DNA of 36,053 nt, taken from NCBI GenBank assembly GCA_021413865.1, contig JAIOPN010000059.1, forward strand, positions 1-36,053. Reading direction: 5' to 3'. Source of the DNA: Planctomycetota bacterium (GTDB lineage: Bacteria; Planctomycetota; Phycisphaerae; Phycisphaerales; Phycisphaeraceae). Position 1 is the first letter of the stretch, and each line of letters opens with the position of its first letter. The translations under genes were made by a program, and so were the position numbers. Shown piece after piece: positions 19,984-27,805 of this stretch. Below the pieces are notes generated by a model, which saw only the letters and a program-made list of their open reading frames with translations, ran no database searches and was not told the DNA's origin.

Positions 19984-20316
19984 TCAATCGCGTTCGGACA
20001 TGTAGCTGTAAGCGGCCCACACCGCCAGCGTCACGCCCGCGAACAGGCCCAGGCCGATCAGCGATCGTTTCCCGAAGCCGCCAACGGCAAAACCGGTGCA
20101 GAGAAACGCCATCCCGGCGAATACAGCCAGGATGACTGTGCGGAGGCGGCGGAGCAAGCGATCGGCGTGGTCCTGCGCGGTGGGCGGGAAGCTGACGCCG
20201 ACGCGGGCGCGCGTGTTGTAGTGCCTGCCGCACTCCGGGCAGTCGCCATCCACCGGCAGCCCCGCGAGGCTGTACCCGCACTGCGCACAGACGTGTTCGG
20301 TGGCGAACTTCCCCAT
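19984..20316 (-). CDS. Zinc-ribbon protein with two transmembrane helices
   Basis: A 110-residue protein. The N-terminus has a rubredoxin-like zinc ribbon: CAQCGYSLAGLPVDGDCPECG (Cys10, Cys13, Cys26, Cys29 counted from the chosen start). After a short basic linker come two hydrophobic helices, VILAVFAGMAFLCTGFAVGG and SLIGLGLFAGVTLAVWAAYS. Small proteins of this layout are frequent in planctomycetes, function unknown. Alternative starts at 20325 (MSR) and 20352 exist; I use ATG 20316 because the zinc ribbon begins soon after it. Divergent from gpmI. Confidence 0.78.
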   Translation of the reverse strand: MGKFATEHVCAQCGYSLAGLPVDGDCPECGRHYNTRARVGVSFPPTAQDHADRLLRRLRTVILAVFAGMAFLCTGFAVGGFGKRSLIGLGLFAGVTLAVWAAYSYMSERD

Positions 20317-20347
20317 GCGTGACATTCTCGCCGGCGGTGAATTGCCG

Positions 20348-20353
20348 TACAAT
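20348..20353 (+). promoter_or_regulatory. Possible -10 element TACAAT of gpmI
   Basis: TACAAT lies 50 bp before the gpmI ATG, which would leave a leader of about 45 nt containing the ribosome site GAAGGA. The -35 region at 17-bp spacing (TTCTCG) is poor. Confidence 0.4.
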
Positions 20354-20403
20354 CACCCATTCGCTAAACGTTTCCCGCCCGCGTTCCCCGAAGGATTTTC
20401 ACA

Positions 20404-22059
20404 ATGACCGCTCCCCGACCCGTGGTGCTGATCGTCCGTGACGGCTGGGGCCGAAACCCCCACCCCGAGCACGACCGCTTCAACGCCATCAAGCTCGCCA
20501 AGACCCCCAACTGCGATGCGCTGCTGAATCACTACCCATGGACGCTCATCAAGACCTCCGGCGAGGACGTCGGCCTGCCCGACGGCACGATGGGCAACAG
20601 CGAGGTCGGCCACCAGAACCTGGGCGCCGGCCGCGTCGTCTATCAGGAGTCCGTCCGCATCACCAAGGCCATCCGCGAGGGCGCGTTCTTCGAGAACAAG
20701 CCGCTCAAGGAGTCCATCCTCCAGGCGAAGGCGAAGAACCGTTTCGTCCACCTGCTGGGCATTGCCTCCGACGCCGGCGTGCACGGCCTGCTCGACCACC
20801 TCTACGGCTGCCTCGAGATGTGCAAGCGGCTCGGCCAGACCCGCGTCGCGCTCCACCTTTTCACCGACGGCCGCGACACCGGGCCCTACACCGGCAAGGA
20901 GTTCGTGGCACAGATCGAGGCAAAATGCCGTGAATTGGGCGTCGGCGGCGTCGCCAGCATCTGCGGCCGCTACTACGCCATGGACCGCGACAATCGCTGG
21001 GAGCGTGTCGAGAAGGCGTATGCCTGCCTCACCGGCGACCACGGCTCCATCCCCTGGGCCGCCACCGCCGGCGCCGCGATCCAGCAGTATTACGACCACC
21101 CGACCAACGACTCGCAGAACGGCGACGAGTTCATCGTCCCCACGATGATCGGCGGCGCTTCCGCCGCCGACGCCAAGGCCACGCGCATCACCGACGGCGA
21201 CACCGTCATCTTCTACAACTACCGCGGCGATCGGCCGCGCGAGATCATCCGGGCGTTCACGCTCAGCGACGACAAGTGGGCGGCCGTCACCCCCTCGCCC
21301 GACACCGGCACGCGCGGCTTCAACCGCGTCCGCCGGCTCGACCTGCGCTTCGTCACCATGACCGCCTATGAAGAGGGCCTGCCCGTCGAGGTCGCATTCC
21401 CCAAGACCGGCAAGATGGTCAATATCGCCGGCGAATACCTCAGCAAACTGGGCCTGCGGCAGTTCCGCTGCGCGGAGACGGAGAAGTTCCCGCACGTCAC
21501 GTTCTTCTTCAACGACTACCGTGAACCGCCGTTCCCGGGTGAGTCGCGGCAGATGGCGCAGTCGGCGAAGGTGGCGACCTACGACCTCAAGCCGGAGATG
21601 AGCGCCGCGGAGATCTGCGGCTTCGTGCTGGCGCGCGTCGCCGCGAAGGATTGCGAGGACTTCATCCTCGTGAACTTCGCCAACACCGACATGGTCGGCC
21701 ACACCGGCAAGCTCGATGCCGCCATCAAGGCCGCGGAAACGGTTGACGGCTGCGTCGGAAATATCGTCGAGGCGGTGCTGGCCCGCGGCGGGGCGCTGAT
21801 CGTCACCGCCGACCACGGCAACTCTGAGCAGATGTGGGACCCCGTGAACAACAGCCCGCACACGGCGCACACGACCTACCCGGTCGAGTGCATCGTGGTC
21901 GATGGCCGGCAGACGAAGAACGCCACCGGCAGCGCGACCAAGCCCTCGCCCGCCCTGCGCGGCGACGGCCGGCTCGCCGACGTGCTGCCGACGGCCCTGG
22001 GCATGATGGGCCTGCAAAAGCCCGCGGAGATGGAAGGATCGACGCTGATCCGCGGGTGA
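20404..22059 (+). CDS. gpmI: 2,3-bisphosphoglycerate-independent phosphoglycerate mutase
   Basis: Glycolytic/gluconeogenic enzyme interconverting 3- and 2-phosphoglycerate, cytoplasmic, with two manganese ions. The 551-residue product is a full-length iPGM of the alkaline phosphatase superfamily: Asp13 in VLIVRDGWG, nucleophile Ser66 in GTMGNSEVGHQNLGAGR, the transferase-domain segments HLLGIASDAGVH and LHLFTDGRDT, and metal ligands in NFANTDMVGHTG, TADHGNSEQM and HTAHTT. A ribosome site GAAGGA precedes the ATG. A hairpin follows the stop at 22064. No other glycolysis gene is nearby. Confidence 0.97.
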   Translation: MTAPRPVVLIVRDGWGRNPHPEHDRFNAIKLAKTPNCDALLNHYPWTLIKTSGEDVGLPDGTMGNSEVGHQNLGAGRVVYQESVRITKAIREGAFFENKPLKESILQAKAKNRFVHLLGIASDAGVHGLLDHLYGCLEMCKRLGQTRVALHLFTDGRDTGPYTGKEFVAQIEAKCRELGVGGVASICGRYYAMDRDNRWERVEKAYACLTGDHGSIPWAATAGAAIQQYYDHPTNDSQNGDEFIVPTMIGGASAADAKATRITDGDTVIFYNYRGDRPREIIRAFTLSDDKWAAVTPSPDTGTRGFNRVRRLDLRFVTMTAYEEGLPVEVAFPKTGKMVNIAGEYLSKLGLRQFRCAETEKFPHVTFFFNDYREPPFPGESRQMAQSAKVATYDLKPEMSAAEICGFVLARVAAKDCEDFILVNFANTDMVGHTGKLDAAIKAAETVDGCVGNIVEAVLARGGALIVTADHGNSEQMWDPVNNSPHTAHTTYPVECIVVDGRQTKNATGSATKPSPALRGDGRLADVLPTALGMMGLQKPAEMEGSTLIRG

Positions 22060-22063
22060 TGTT

Positions 22064-22082
22064 CCCTCTCCGGGTGAGAGGG
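22064..22082 (+). terminator. Possible gpmI terminator hairpin
   Basis: CCCTCTC and GAGAGGG pair around CGGGT, starting 4 bp after the gpmI stop. No T-run follows, so this is a weak call; the CCCTCTC/GAGAGGG arm is also seen at 29003-29024 and in the 6734-6916 element, so it may be repeat-derived. Confidence 0.4.
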
Positions 22083-22124
22083 GAAGACTCAACGCGGGCA
22101 GCCCTCCCCGGCGACGACCGGTGA

Positions 22125-22130
22125 TACAAT
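22125..22130 (+). promoter_or_regulatory. -10-like hexamer TACAAT upstream of the WD40-like gene
   Basis: TACAAT lies 105 bp before the next ATG with a ribosome site, giving a leader of about 100 nt. A 42-codon frame starting at 22132 is arginine/alanine-rich and not considered a gene. Confidence 0.35.
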
Positions 22131-22235
22131 CATGCCGCTCCGGACCCGGCGGACGGCGGCTCCCTCCTTTTTACGATCGGCACATGCTCGGCACGCCCCC
22201 CGCTGCGCTCACGCGGTGGGCGAGGAAGTGGATCG

Positions 22236-23705
22236 ATGGTCTTCAAACTCAAGAAGTTGATCCCGCCGGCCGTCGTGCTGCTGGTCGTCGCCGGCGTGAT
22301 TTACTTCTGGGGCCGACGGCCCGCGCCGCCCGAGCCGATCGTCTATCCGGAATCCACCAACCGCGAGCTCGTGAAGAACTTCACCTCAAGCCTGATGGTC
22401 GCCCCCGACGGCAAGCGGATGGTGACGGCGGCGTATAACTCCTCCGTCCGCGTCTGGGACTGCGAGACCGGCACGCTGATCTACACCGTCCCGCGGGACG
22501 AAGAATTCACCGGCGTCGGCAGGATGGTGCTGTCGAACAGCGGCGTGACGCTGGCCCGGGCGGTGATATCGGCGGCGTGGATGAAGGAGATGGAAGCCCG
22601 CGGCGGGACCCCGCGGGGGATGCGTGGCTTTCGGCGCGGGTCGAACCAGACCCAGCCGAGCCAGACTCAAGCCGGCCAGACACAGCCCAGCCAGACGCAA
22701 GCTTCCCGGGGCGCTCCGGCGCGGGAGCCGTCGATCCCGCCCCGCGGCGGCATCCAGCTCGTGGGTTTGCAGCCGGGCAGGTCGCCCGAGTTCCTCGCGT
22801 CGCCGGCGGGCATGTCTCCATACATTTCGACGGTGGCGTTCTCCCACAGCGACCGATACATCGCCGGCGGGATCAGGGAGCGGGGCAGGGACGGGTACGT
22901 CATCGCCATCTGGGAACGCGGCCAGCCCACGCCCAAGATCGTGTTGCCCGACGCGCTGCCGTCATTTGCCTTCGCGCCCGATGACGAGAGCCTCGCCACC
23001 GTCGGCACCCAGGATTACTCCGTCATCCGCATCGTGGACCGTGACACCGGCAAACTCCTCAAGACCCTCGGTGAGCCGGCGTCCGCGGATCACAAGAGGG
23101 ACTCGGTCAATCGGCTGGTCTATTCCTCCGATGGCGCGCTCCTGGCCTGCTCGTTCACCGTGCGCACGGGTGACGAAAAAGCCGGCTTCAAGGAGAGCCA
23201 ATCGATCCGGGTCTGGGATGTCGCGGGCGGCACGCTCAAGTGGAGCCGCCCTTCGGAGGACGGGGGCTGGCGGGCGACGCTCTTCTTTTCGCCCGACGGC
23301 CGCACGCTCGTCTCCACGCAGGAGTCGGAGACGCTCCTGTTGGACGCGGCGTCTGGCCGGTTGAAGCAGAGGATTCCCAAGATCGGCGGCGCGGCGGCGT
23401 TCGTGGACGACGGGGGCACGGTGCTGGCGGCCATCGGTGAGGACAAGGCGGTCAAGTTCGTGGACACCGCGACCGGCCGTGTGCGCGCCTCGCTCATGGC
23501 CTGGACGCCCAGGAACGCCCAGCCCGGCAGCGACGCCATGCTCTGGGTCACCTACACCGCCGACGGCCACTACGTCGCCACGCCCGGCGCCGACGGCCTG
23601 CTCCGCTGGTACACCCTCGCCGACGTGAACGACATCCCCGCCGACGTCAAGGGCATCCGCGACCCGGCGCGCGTGCGGGAGGCGCTGGGGCAGGCATCGC
23701 CATGA
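22236..23705 (+). CDS. Membrane-anchored WD40-like beta-propeller protein
   Basis: A 489-residue protein with an N-terminal membrane anchor (LIPPAVVLLVVAGVIYFWG, about residues 8-26) and a following propeller. WD40-like blades end in SSVRVWDCETGTLIYT, SVIRIVDRDTGKLLKTLG, QSIRVWDVAGGTLKWS and KAVKFVDTATGRVRASL. A low-complexity insert at about residues 135-160 holds tandem TQPSQTQ units. The ATG at 22236 follows GAGGAAG with 7 nt spacing. The stop overlaps the next start as ATGA, so it is translationally coupled with the pseudopilin gene. A scaffold role on the outside of the inner membrane is likely; partner unknown. Confidence 0.85.
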   Translation: MVFKLKKLIPPAVVLLVVAGVIYFWGRRPAPPEPIVYPESTNRELVKNFTSSLMVAPDGKRMVTAAYNSSVRVWDCETGTLIYTVPRDEEFTGVGRMVLSNSGVTLARAVISAAWMKEMEARGGTPRGMRGFRRGSNQTQPSQTQAGQTQPSQTQASRGAPAREPSIPPRGGIQLVGLQPGRSPEFLASPAGMSPYISTVAFSHSDRYIAGGIRERGRDGYVIAIWERGQPTPKIVLPDALPSFAFAPDDESLATVGTQDYSVIRIVDRDTGKLLKTLGEPASADHKRDSVNRLVYSSDGALLACSFTVRTGDEKAGFKESQSIRVWDVAGGTLKWSRPSEDGGWRATLFFSPDGRTLVSTQESETLLLDAASGRLKQRIPKIGGAAAFVDDGGTVLAAIGEDKAVKFVDTATGRVRASLMAWTPRNAQPGSDAMLWVTYTADGHYVATPGADGLLRWYTLADVNDIPADVKGIRDPARVREALGQASP

Positions 23706-24442
23706 CCACACCCGATACACAAATAGAACCGCGCCGCGACGCACCCGCCCCTCACGGGCGCGCGGGCTTCACGCTCATCGAGCTGCTGGTCTCCATCTCG
23801 ATCATCGCGATCCTGGTCGGCATCACGCTGCCGGTGCTCAGCGCCTCGCGGCGCAGGGCGCGGACGATCCAGTGCGGCCAGCAGCTCAGCCAGATGCACA
23901 TCGCGCTGCGGGCCTACCTGGCGGACTACAACCAGATCATTTTTTGGCGCGCCAAGCAGGTCGATATCGACGGCATGGATTGGTACGTGTACGGCGGGCG
24001 CGAAACCGGCAACATCGTGGTCGTGAGCCAGGCCGACCTCTTCAACCGCATCATCCCACGCCCGCTCAACCCCTACGTCAGCTCGATCAGCCTCTTCCGC
24101 TGCCCGGACGACATCGTCCCCTGGCCCGAGCCGACGGCCGCCGGCAGGACACACTTCGGCTACGTCGGCAACAGCTACAACTTCAACTCCAACGGCTCGT
24201 CCTACCCGCCCAATCTCGCCGTCGGCGGGTTGGCGGGCGTCAGCATGGACCAGGTCCGCGAGCCCTCGCGCACCATCGTCTTCCTCGACGCCTCCCTGGC
24301 GTGGTACCCCAGCACGCCCCTGGTCAAGTTCCCCGAGGTCTGGCACGGCGGCAAGGGCAACGTGGGTTTCGCCGACGGCCACGTCCTGTTCATGGAAGCC
24401 CCCTCTTCCGCCACCGGCGCCGAATACACCTATATCCCCTGA
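23702..24442 (+). CDS. Prepilin-type N-terminal cleavage/methylation protein (pseudopilin, H-X9-DG type)
   Basis: A type II secretion/type IV pilin-like protein of 246 residues. The prepilin peptidase site is GRAGFTLIELLVSISIIAIL: cleavage after Gly22, methylated Phe23, and the conserved Glu27. The hydrophobic alpha-1 helix is followed by a globular domain that ends in WHGGKGNVGFADGHVLFMEA, the H-X9-DG motif found in large planctomycete/lentisphaera paralogue families. The start ATG overlaps the stop of the WD40-like gene. The assembly ATPase could be the FHA-GspE fusion 10 kb away, but no link beyond shared family is visible. Confidence 0.93.
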   Translation: MTTPDTQIEPRRDAPAPHGRAGFTLIELLVSISIIAILVGITLPVLSASRRRARTIQCGQQLSQMHIALRAYLADYNQIIFWRAKQVDIDGMDWYVYGGRETGNIVVVSQADLFNRIIPRPLNPYVSSISLFRCPDDIVPWPEPTAAGRTHFGYVGNSYNFNSNGSSYPPNLAVGGLAGVSMDQVREPSRTIVFLDASLAWYPSTPLVKFPEVWHGGKGNVGFADGHVLFMEAPSSATGAEYTYIP

Positions 24443-24467
24443 GCGCCGGTTTTTGTCAGCGGGATAT

Positions 24468-24473
24468 TAGGAT
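24468..24473 (+). promoter_or_regulatory. -10-like hexamer TAGGAT, 7 nt before the lyase-like gene
   Basis: TAGGAT matches four of six -10 positions and is 7 nt from the ATG at 24481, again the close spacing seen at several genes here. It overlaps a Shine-Dalgarno-like AGGA, so it could equally be the ribosome site. Confidence 0.3.
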
Positions 24474-24480
24474 CATCCGC

Positions 24481-26988
24481 ATGGAAACGACCACGCGCGA
24501 GGCCAAGGCGCAGCAGTTCCCGCCCGGCGGCACGCCCGTGCCCATCTCGAAAACCGAGGGAATCATCGAGGTCTTCTGGGACCCCGCCTACGAGGCCGTC
24601 TCGCGCTGGACGCTCGCGCCGGCCGGCGTGGACGCGGAGCTGCACCCGGACTGGGACCGCGCCCGCGTCGTCTGGAGGCCGCGCGCGGCGGGCGAGGTGC
24701 TCGAGTTCGCCCGGCCGTTCGACGTGGACGTGCGCGGATACACACGCCTGATCGTCCGGTTCCGCACCGGCGAAGGCCTGCGCGTCGGCATCGAGGCGAC
24801 GGTGGACGGAAAGACAAACGTCATCGTCAAAAACGTCCCCGGCGAAAACTTCACGCAGGAGTTCATCGGCCCGATCAGCGGCGATCGGCTGCAAGGAATG
24901 AAGGCGGTCTTCACGTCGGTGGACGGGAAAGAAAAACTTTTCGAGCTGCGCTGGGTAATGGTGGACAAGCCCGGGGCGTCGTGGGACCCGCCGGTCGAGC
25001 CGTTCAAAGGCCTGGTGGTTGATGGGGCTGTCGGGAAGTTCGAGCCGGGGCTCGGGCTGCTCTATTCAGCGGCCGAGATCGGCGAGGTCCGCCGCGCGTT
25101 TGCATCGCCCGCGAATGCAACCGCGGCGCTCGTGGACCGCGAGCTGGCGGCCGACCACGCGAAGACCGACCCGGCGTCGCTCATCCGCCGCTGGGCGCTC
25201 TACATCGGGGCGCGCGGGCGCTACGACCGCGCCGCGGACGCCTCGTACGACTTCAAGCACGACGGCCTGAGCCTCGCCTGCGTCGGCATGCTCGACCAGT
25301 GCGACGACTACCTGCGGCTCGCCGCGCGGCACGCGATCGTCTTCGCCCGCATGGAGCAGTGGTCCGAGGGGTTCGTCGATCGTTTCCCCGCGGCGAAGCC
25401 CGGCGTGCGCGAGTGGCGGCACGCGGCCTTCGCGCCCAACGTCGCCGCGATCCAGGTCTCGCTGCTCCTGGACATGGCGTGGCACCACCTGACCCCCGCC
25501 GGCCGGGCGATGGTGCAGCAAGCGCTGCGCGAGAAGGCGATCCCCTACCTCGAGCCGTGCGTCGAGACCGGGTGCTACACGATGTCGTGCAACCAGGGCA
25601 CGCGCTTCATGAAGGGCTACATGCTGGCGCGGATGGCGACGACGCCCGACTGGACCGACCCGGCCTTCCGCAAGGAGATGAGGCAGCGGTTGGCGGACTT
25701 CAACCTCTCCCTCGACCGGCAGACCCGCGCCGACGGGACGTTCACCGAAGAAGGCTACGGCCAGGGCGTCATCGCCTGCGCGGCGCTGACCTATCACCTC
25801 TTCTCCCGCGCGCTGGGCGAGCCGATCCACAAGCTCATCACGCCCCGGCTGCTGGGGAGCATGCGCTTCGTGCTCGACGGGGAGGGCACGATCGGCGCGC
25901 ACCTGGCGGCGCTGGGCGCCGGGCCGCTGGGCGACCCGTCGTTCGCCCCCTGCGTCGCGCCCACGCCGCTGAATGCCGGGTGGAACCCGGAGAACCACGG
26001 CTACGGGGTGGAGCATCTGTGGTTCCCGCTGTCGCGCAAGGCGCAGGGAAAATCCGACTGCAGGCCCTTCAGCGCCTACCGCGAGGGCGGGTGGGTTTAC
26101 ATGGGCGGGCGCGACCCGGCGCAGGCGCGGATCAGTTTCGAGAGCGGGCTCTGGGCGACGCACGGGCATATCTGGATGCACAAGAACGCCGTCACCCTCG
26201 ACGCCTTCGGCGAGACGATCCTGCTCACGCGGCAATACGCGCTCTACTCCGACTCGCGCTTCGGCATGACAGCCCGTACGGCGGCGTACAACACCTTCGC
26301 CCCCGGCGACCGCAACCAGGACTTGAACCCCTCGGGCAACCACGGCGCGAAACTGATCGCGGCGGAAGACCTGGGCCCGGCGGCGTTCGCGGTGAGCGAC
26401 GTTGCCAGCGCATGGGCGACCAACGTGAAGCGCGCCCTGCGCCGCGTGATCCTGCTCAGGCCCAACGTGCTGGTGGTCGAGGACACCGCCGAGTTCGACG
26501 ACGATGAGCCGGGCGTGCAGAGCTGGAACAGCCTGGGCGCGTGGCGCTCGGTGGGCGTCAACGCGTGTGAGGTGCGCGTCGGCAACGCGGTCGCGCGGCT
26601 CACGGCGATCACGCCGGCAAACATCCGCATCACCACGGCCGAGGACTCGATCCACATGACGAGCCTGAGCGAGGCCGAGCGGGCGCGGACCGGGAACAGC
26701 TACCGCGAGGTCCTCGTGTATCGATCCGCGTTCGTCAGCCCCGCGGCGCGGCGCCACCGTATCCTCACCGTCATCGAGGTCTTCAAGTCCAACGAGAAGG
26801 CTCCGCCCAGCGCGGTGAAGGTGGTGCGCGACCGGCCGATGGTCCTGGAGATCACGCAGGGCAACACAACGGCGCGGCTCGCGGACGGCGGTGCGACGGC
26901 GACGGATATGTGGGGCTGGAAGGGCGAGGGCGAACTTCTGCTGGCTGTTCACGACGGCCAGCGCGTCATCGCGTCACACGCGTTTTGA
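24481..26988 (+). CDS. Heparinase II/III-like protein (polysaccharide lyase fold)
   Basis: An 835-residue protein. Layout: N-terminal beta-rich region (about 1-180, with VDVRGYTRLIVRFRTGEG like a carbohydrate-binding or jelly-roll module), an alpha/alpha toroid (about 190-520, with DGTFTEEGYGQGVIACAALT), and a C-terminal beta-sandwich of the heparinase II/III kind. The last starts at WVYMGGRD and has HGHIWMHKNAVTLDAFGE; HGH is at residues 561-563, where the family often has HxHxD. These enzymes cleave uronic-acid polysaccharides by beta-elimination. No signal peptide is seen, unlike typical secreted lyases. The substrate is unknown. An earlier start is open in frame but low-complexity. Confidence 0.82.
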   Translation: METTTREAKAQQFPPGGTPVPISKTEGIIEVFWDPAYEAVSRWTLAPAGVDAELHPDWDRARVVWRPRAAGEVLEFARPFDVDVRGYTRLIVRFRTGEGLRVGIEATVDGKTNVIVKNVPGENFTQEFIGPISGDRLQGMKAVFTSVDGKEKLFELRWVMVDKPGASWDPPVEPFKGLVVDGAVGKFEPGLGLLYSAAEIGEVRRAFASPANATAALVDRELAADHAKTDPASLIRRWALYIGARGRYDRAADASYDFKHDGLSLACVGMLDQCDDYLRLAARHAIVFARMEQWSEGFVDRFPAAKPGVREWRHAAFAPNVAAIQVSLLLDMAWHHLTPAGRAMVQQALREKAIPYLEPCVETGCYTMSCNQGTRFMKGYMLARMATTPDWTDPAFRKEMRQRLADFNLSLDRQTRADGTFTEEGYGQGVIACAALTYHLFSRALGEPIHKLITPRLLGSMRFVLDGEGTIGAHLAALGAGPLGDPSFAPCVAPTPLNAGWNPENHGYGVEHLWFPLSRKAQGKSDCRPFSAYREGGWVYMGGRDPAQARISFESGLWATHGHIWMHKNAVTLDAFGETILLTRQYALYSDSRFGMTARTAAYNTFAPGDRNQDLNPSGNHGAKLIAAEDLGPAAFAVSDVASAWATNVKRALRRVILLRPNVLVVEDTAEFDDDEPGVQSWNSLGAWRSVGVNACEVRVGNAVARLTAITPANIRITTAEDSIHMTSLSEAERARTGNSYREVLVYRSAFVSPAARRHRILTVIEVFKSNEKAPPSAVKVVRDRPMVLEITQGNTTARLADGGATATDMWGWKGEGELLLAVHDGQRVIASHAF

Positions 26989-27000
26989 ATAGACCTCTGC

Positions 27001-27088
27001 GTAGGGTGGTGCTGAGTCTTCGATGCCCACCACTCTTCGGCGCACGGATACGCAGACGGTGGGCTTCGCGGACTCAGCGCCACCCTAC
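27001..27088. repeat. Inverted repeat, GTAGGGTGG type
   Basis: Arms of 31 bp at 27001-27031 and 27058-27088 begin with GTAGGGTGG, contain GCTGAGTC and end in GCCCACC; they match in inverted orientation with few differences around a 26-base loop. Placed between convergent genes (lyase-like and nuoB), so it may act as a bidirectional terminator. Confidence 0.75.
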
Positions 27089-27110
27089 CGAAGAGTTGAT
27101 TGTTGAGGGA

Positions 27111-27677
27111 TCACGACCGGCCGACGGTCAGCGGGACGGGCTGGGGGCGCAGGGCGTGCGAGGGCTCGATGGCGATCTGGAGCGGTCGGCGGAGGCCGCC
27201 CTTGGGGGGCATGCCGTCGCGGTCGATGATGCTCTGGATGGCCATGACGCCTTCGATCAGCGTCTCGGGCCTGGGCGGGCAGCCGGGGACATAGACGTCA
27301 ACGGGGACGAACTGGTCGATGCCCTGCACGACGGCGTAGGTGTCGAAGACGCCGCCGGTCGAGGCACAGGCGCCCATGGAGATGACCCACTTGGGCTCGG
27401 TCATCTGCTGGTAGATGCGCTGGAGGACGGGGAGCATCTTCACGGCGACGCGGCCGGCGACGATCATGAGGTCGGCCTGGCGCGGGCTGAAGCGCATGAC
27501 CTCGGCGCCGAAGCGGGAGAGGTCGAAGCGGCTGGAGGCGGTGGCCATAAGCTCGATGCCGCAGCAGGCGGTGGCGAAGGGGATGGGCCACACGGCGCTG
27601 CGCCGCGACCAGTTAACGAGCTTCTGGAGCTGCGTGGTCAGGACGCCCTCGGCGGGTAGCGCGGATTCGATGCCCAT
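27111..27677 (-). CDS. nuoB: NADH-quinone oxidoreductase subunit B
   Basis: The complex I subunit that carries the terminal [4Fe-4S] cluster N2 and passes electrons to quinone. The 188-residue product has all four ligands: Cys38-Cys39 in [10 protein letters not shown], Cys104 in [11 protein letters not shown], and Cys133 in [12 protein letters not shown]. The length is normal. It starts [20 protein letters not shown]; the ATG at 27677 has GAGGT about 7 nt upstream. Unusually no nuoA or nuoC flanks it: the neighbours are a lyase-like protein and a divergent glycosyltransferase. It is either separated from the main nuo operon or an extra paralogue. Confidence 0.96.
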   Translation of the reverse strand: MGIESALPAEGVLTTQLQKLVNWSRRSAVWPIPFATACCGIELMATASSRFDLSRFGAEVMRFSPRQADLMIVAGRVAVKMLPVLQRIYQQMTEPKWVISMGACASTGGVFDTYAVVQGIDQFVPVDVYVPGCPPRPETLIEGVMAIQSIIDRDGMPPKGGLRRPLQIAIEPSHALRPQPVPLTVGRS

Positions 27678-27791
27678 GGTGAGACCTCGTGGGAAGCGAC
27701 GGGGAATCTTACGTCAACGGCGGTCGGCCGCCAAGCGGCCGGGTGGGCCGTGTCCAAATGCCGATCATGCCGCGTGCCGTACCTCGCGTGG

Positions 27792-27797
27792 TACATT
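27792..27797 (+). promoter_or_regulatory. -10 hexamer TACATT, 8 nt before the glycosyltransferase start
   Basis: TACATT matches four of six -10 positions. The predicted start of transcription is within about 2 nt of the ATG at 27806, and no ribosome site is visible. Confidence 0.42.
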
Positions 27798-27805
27798 GAG
27801 CCGCT

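Noticed and set aside
22132-22260. Possible 42-codon gene right after a TACAAT hexamer
   Set aside because: Arg/Ala-rich, overlaps the start of the WD40-like gene in another frame, no similarity recognised. The region is more likely a leader.
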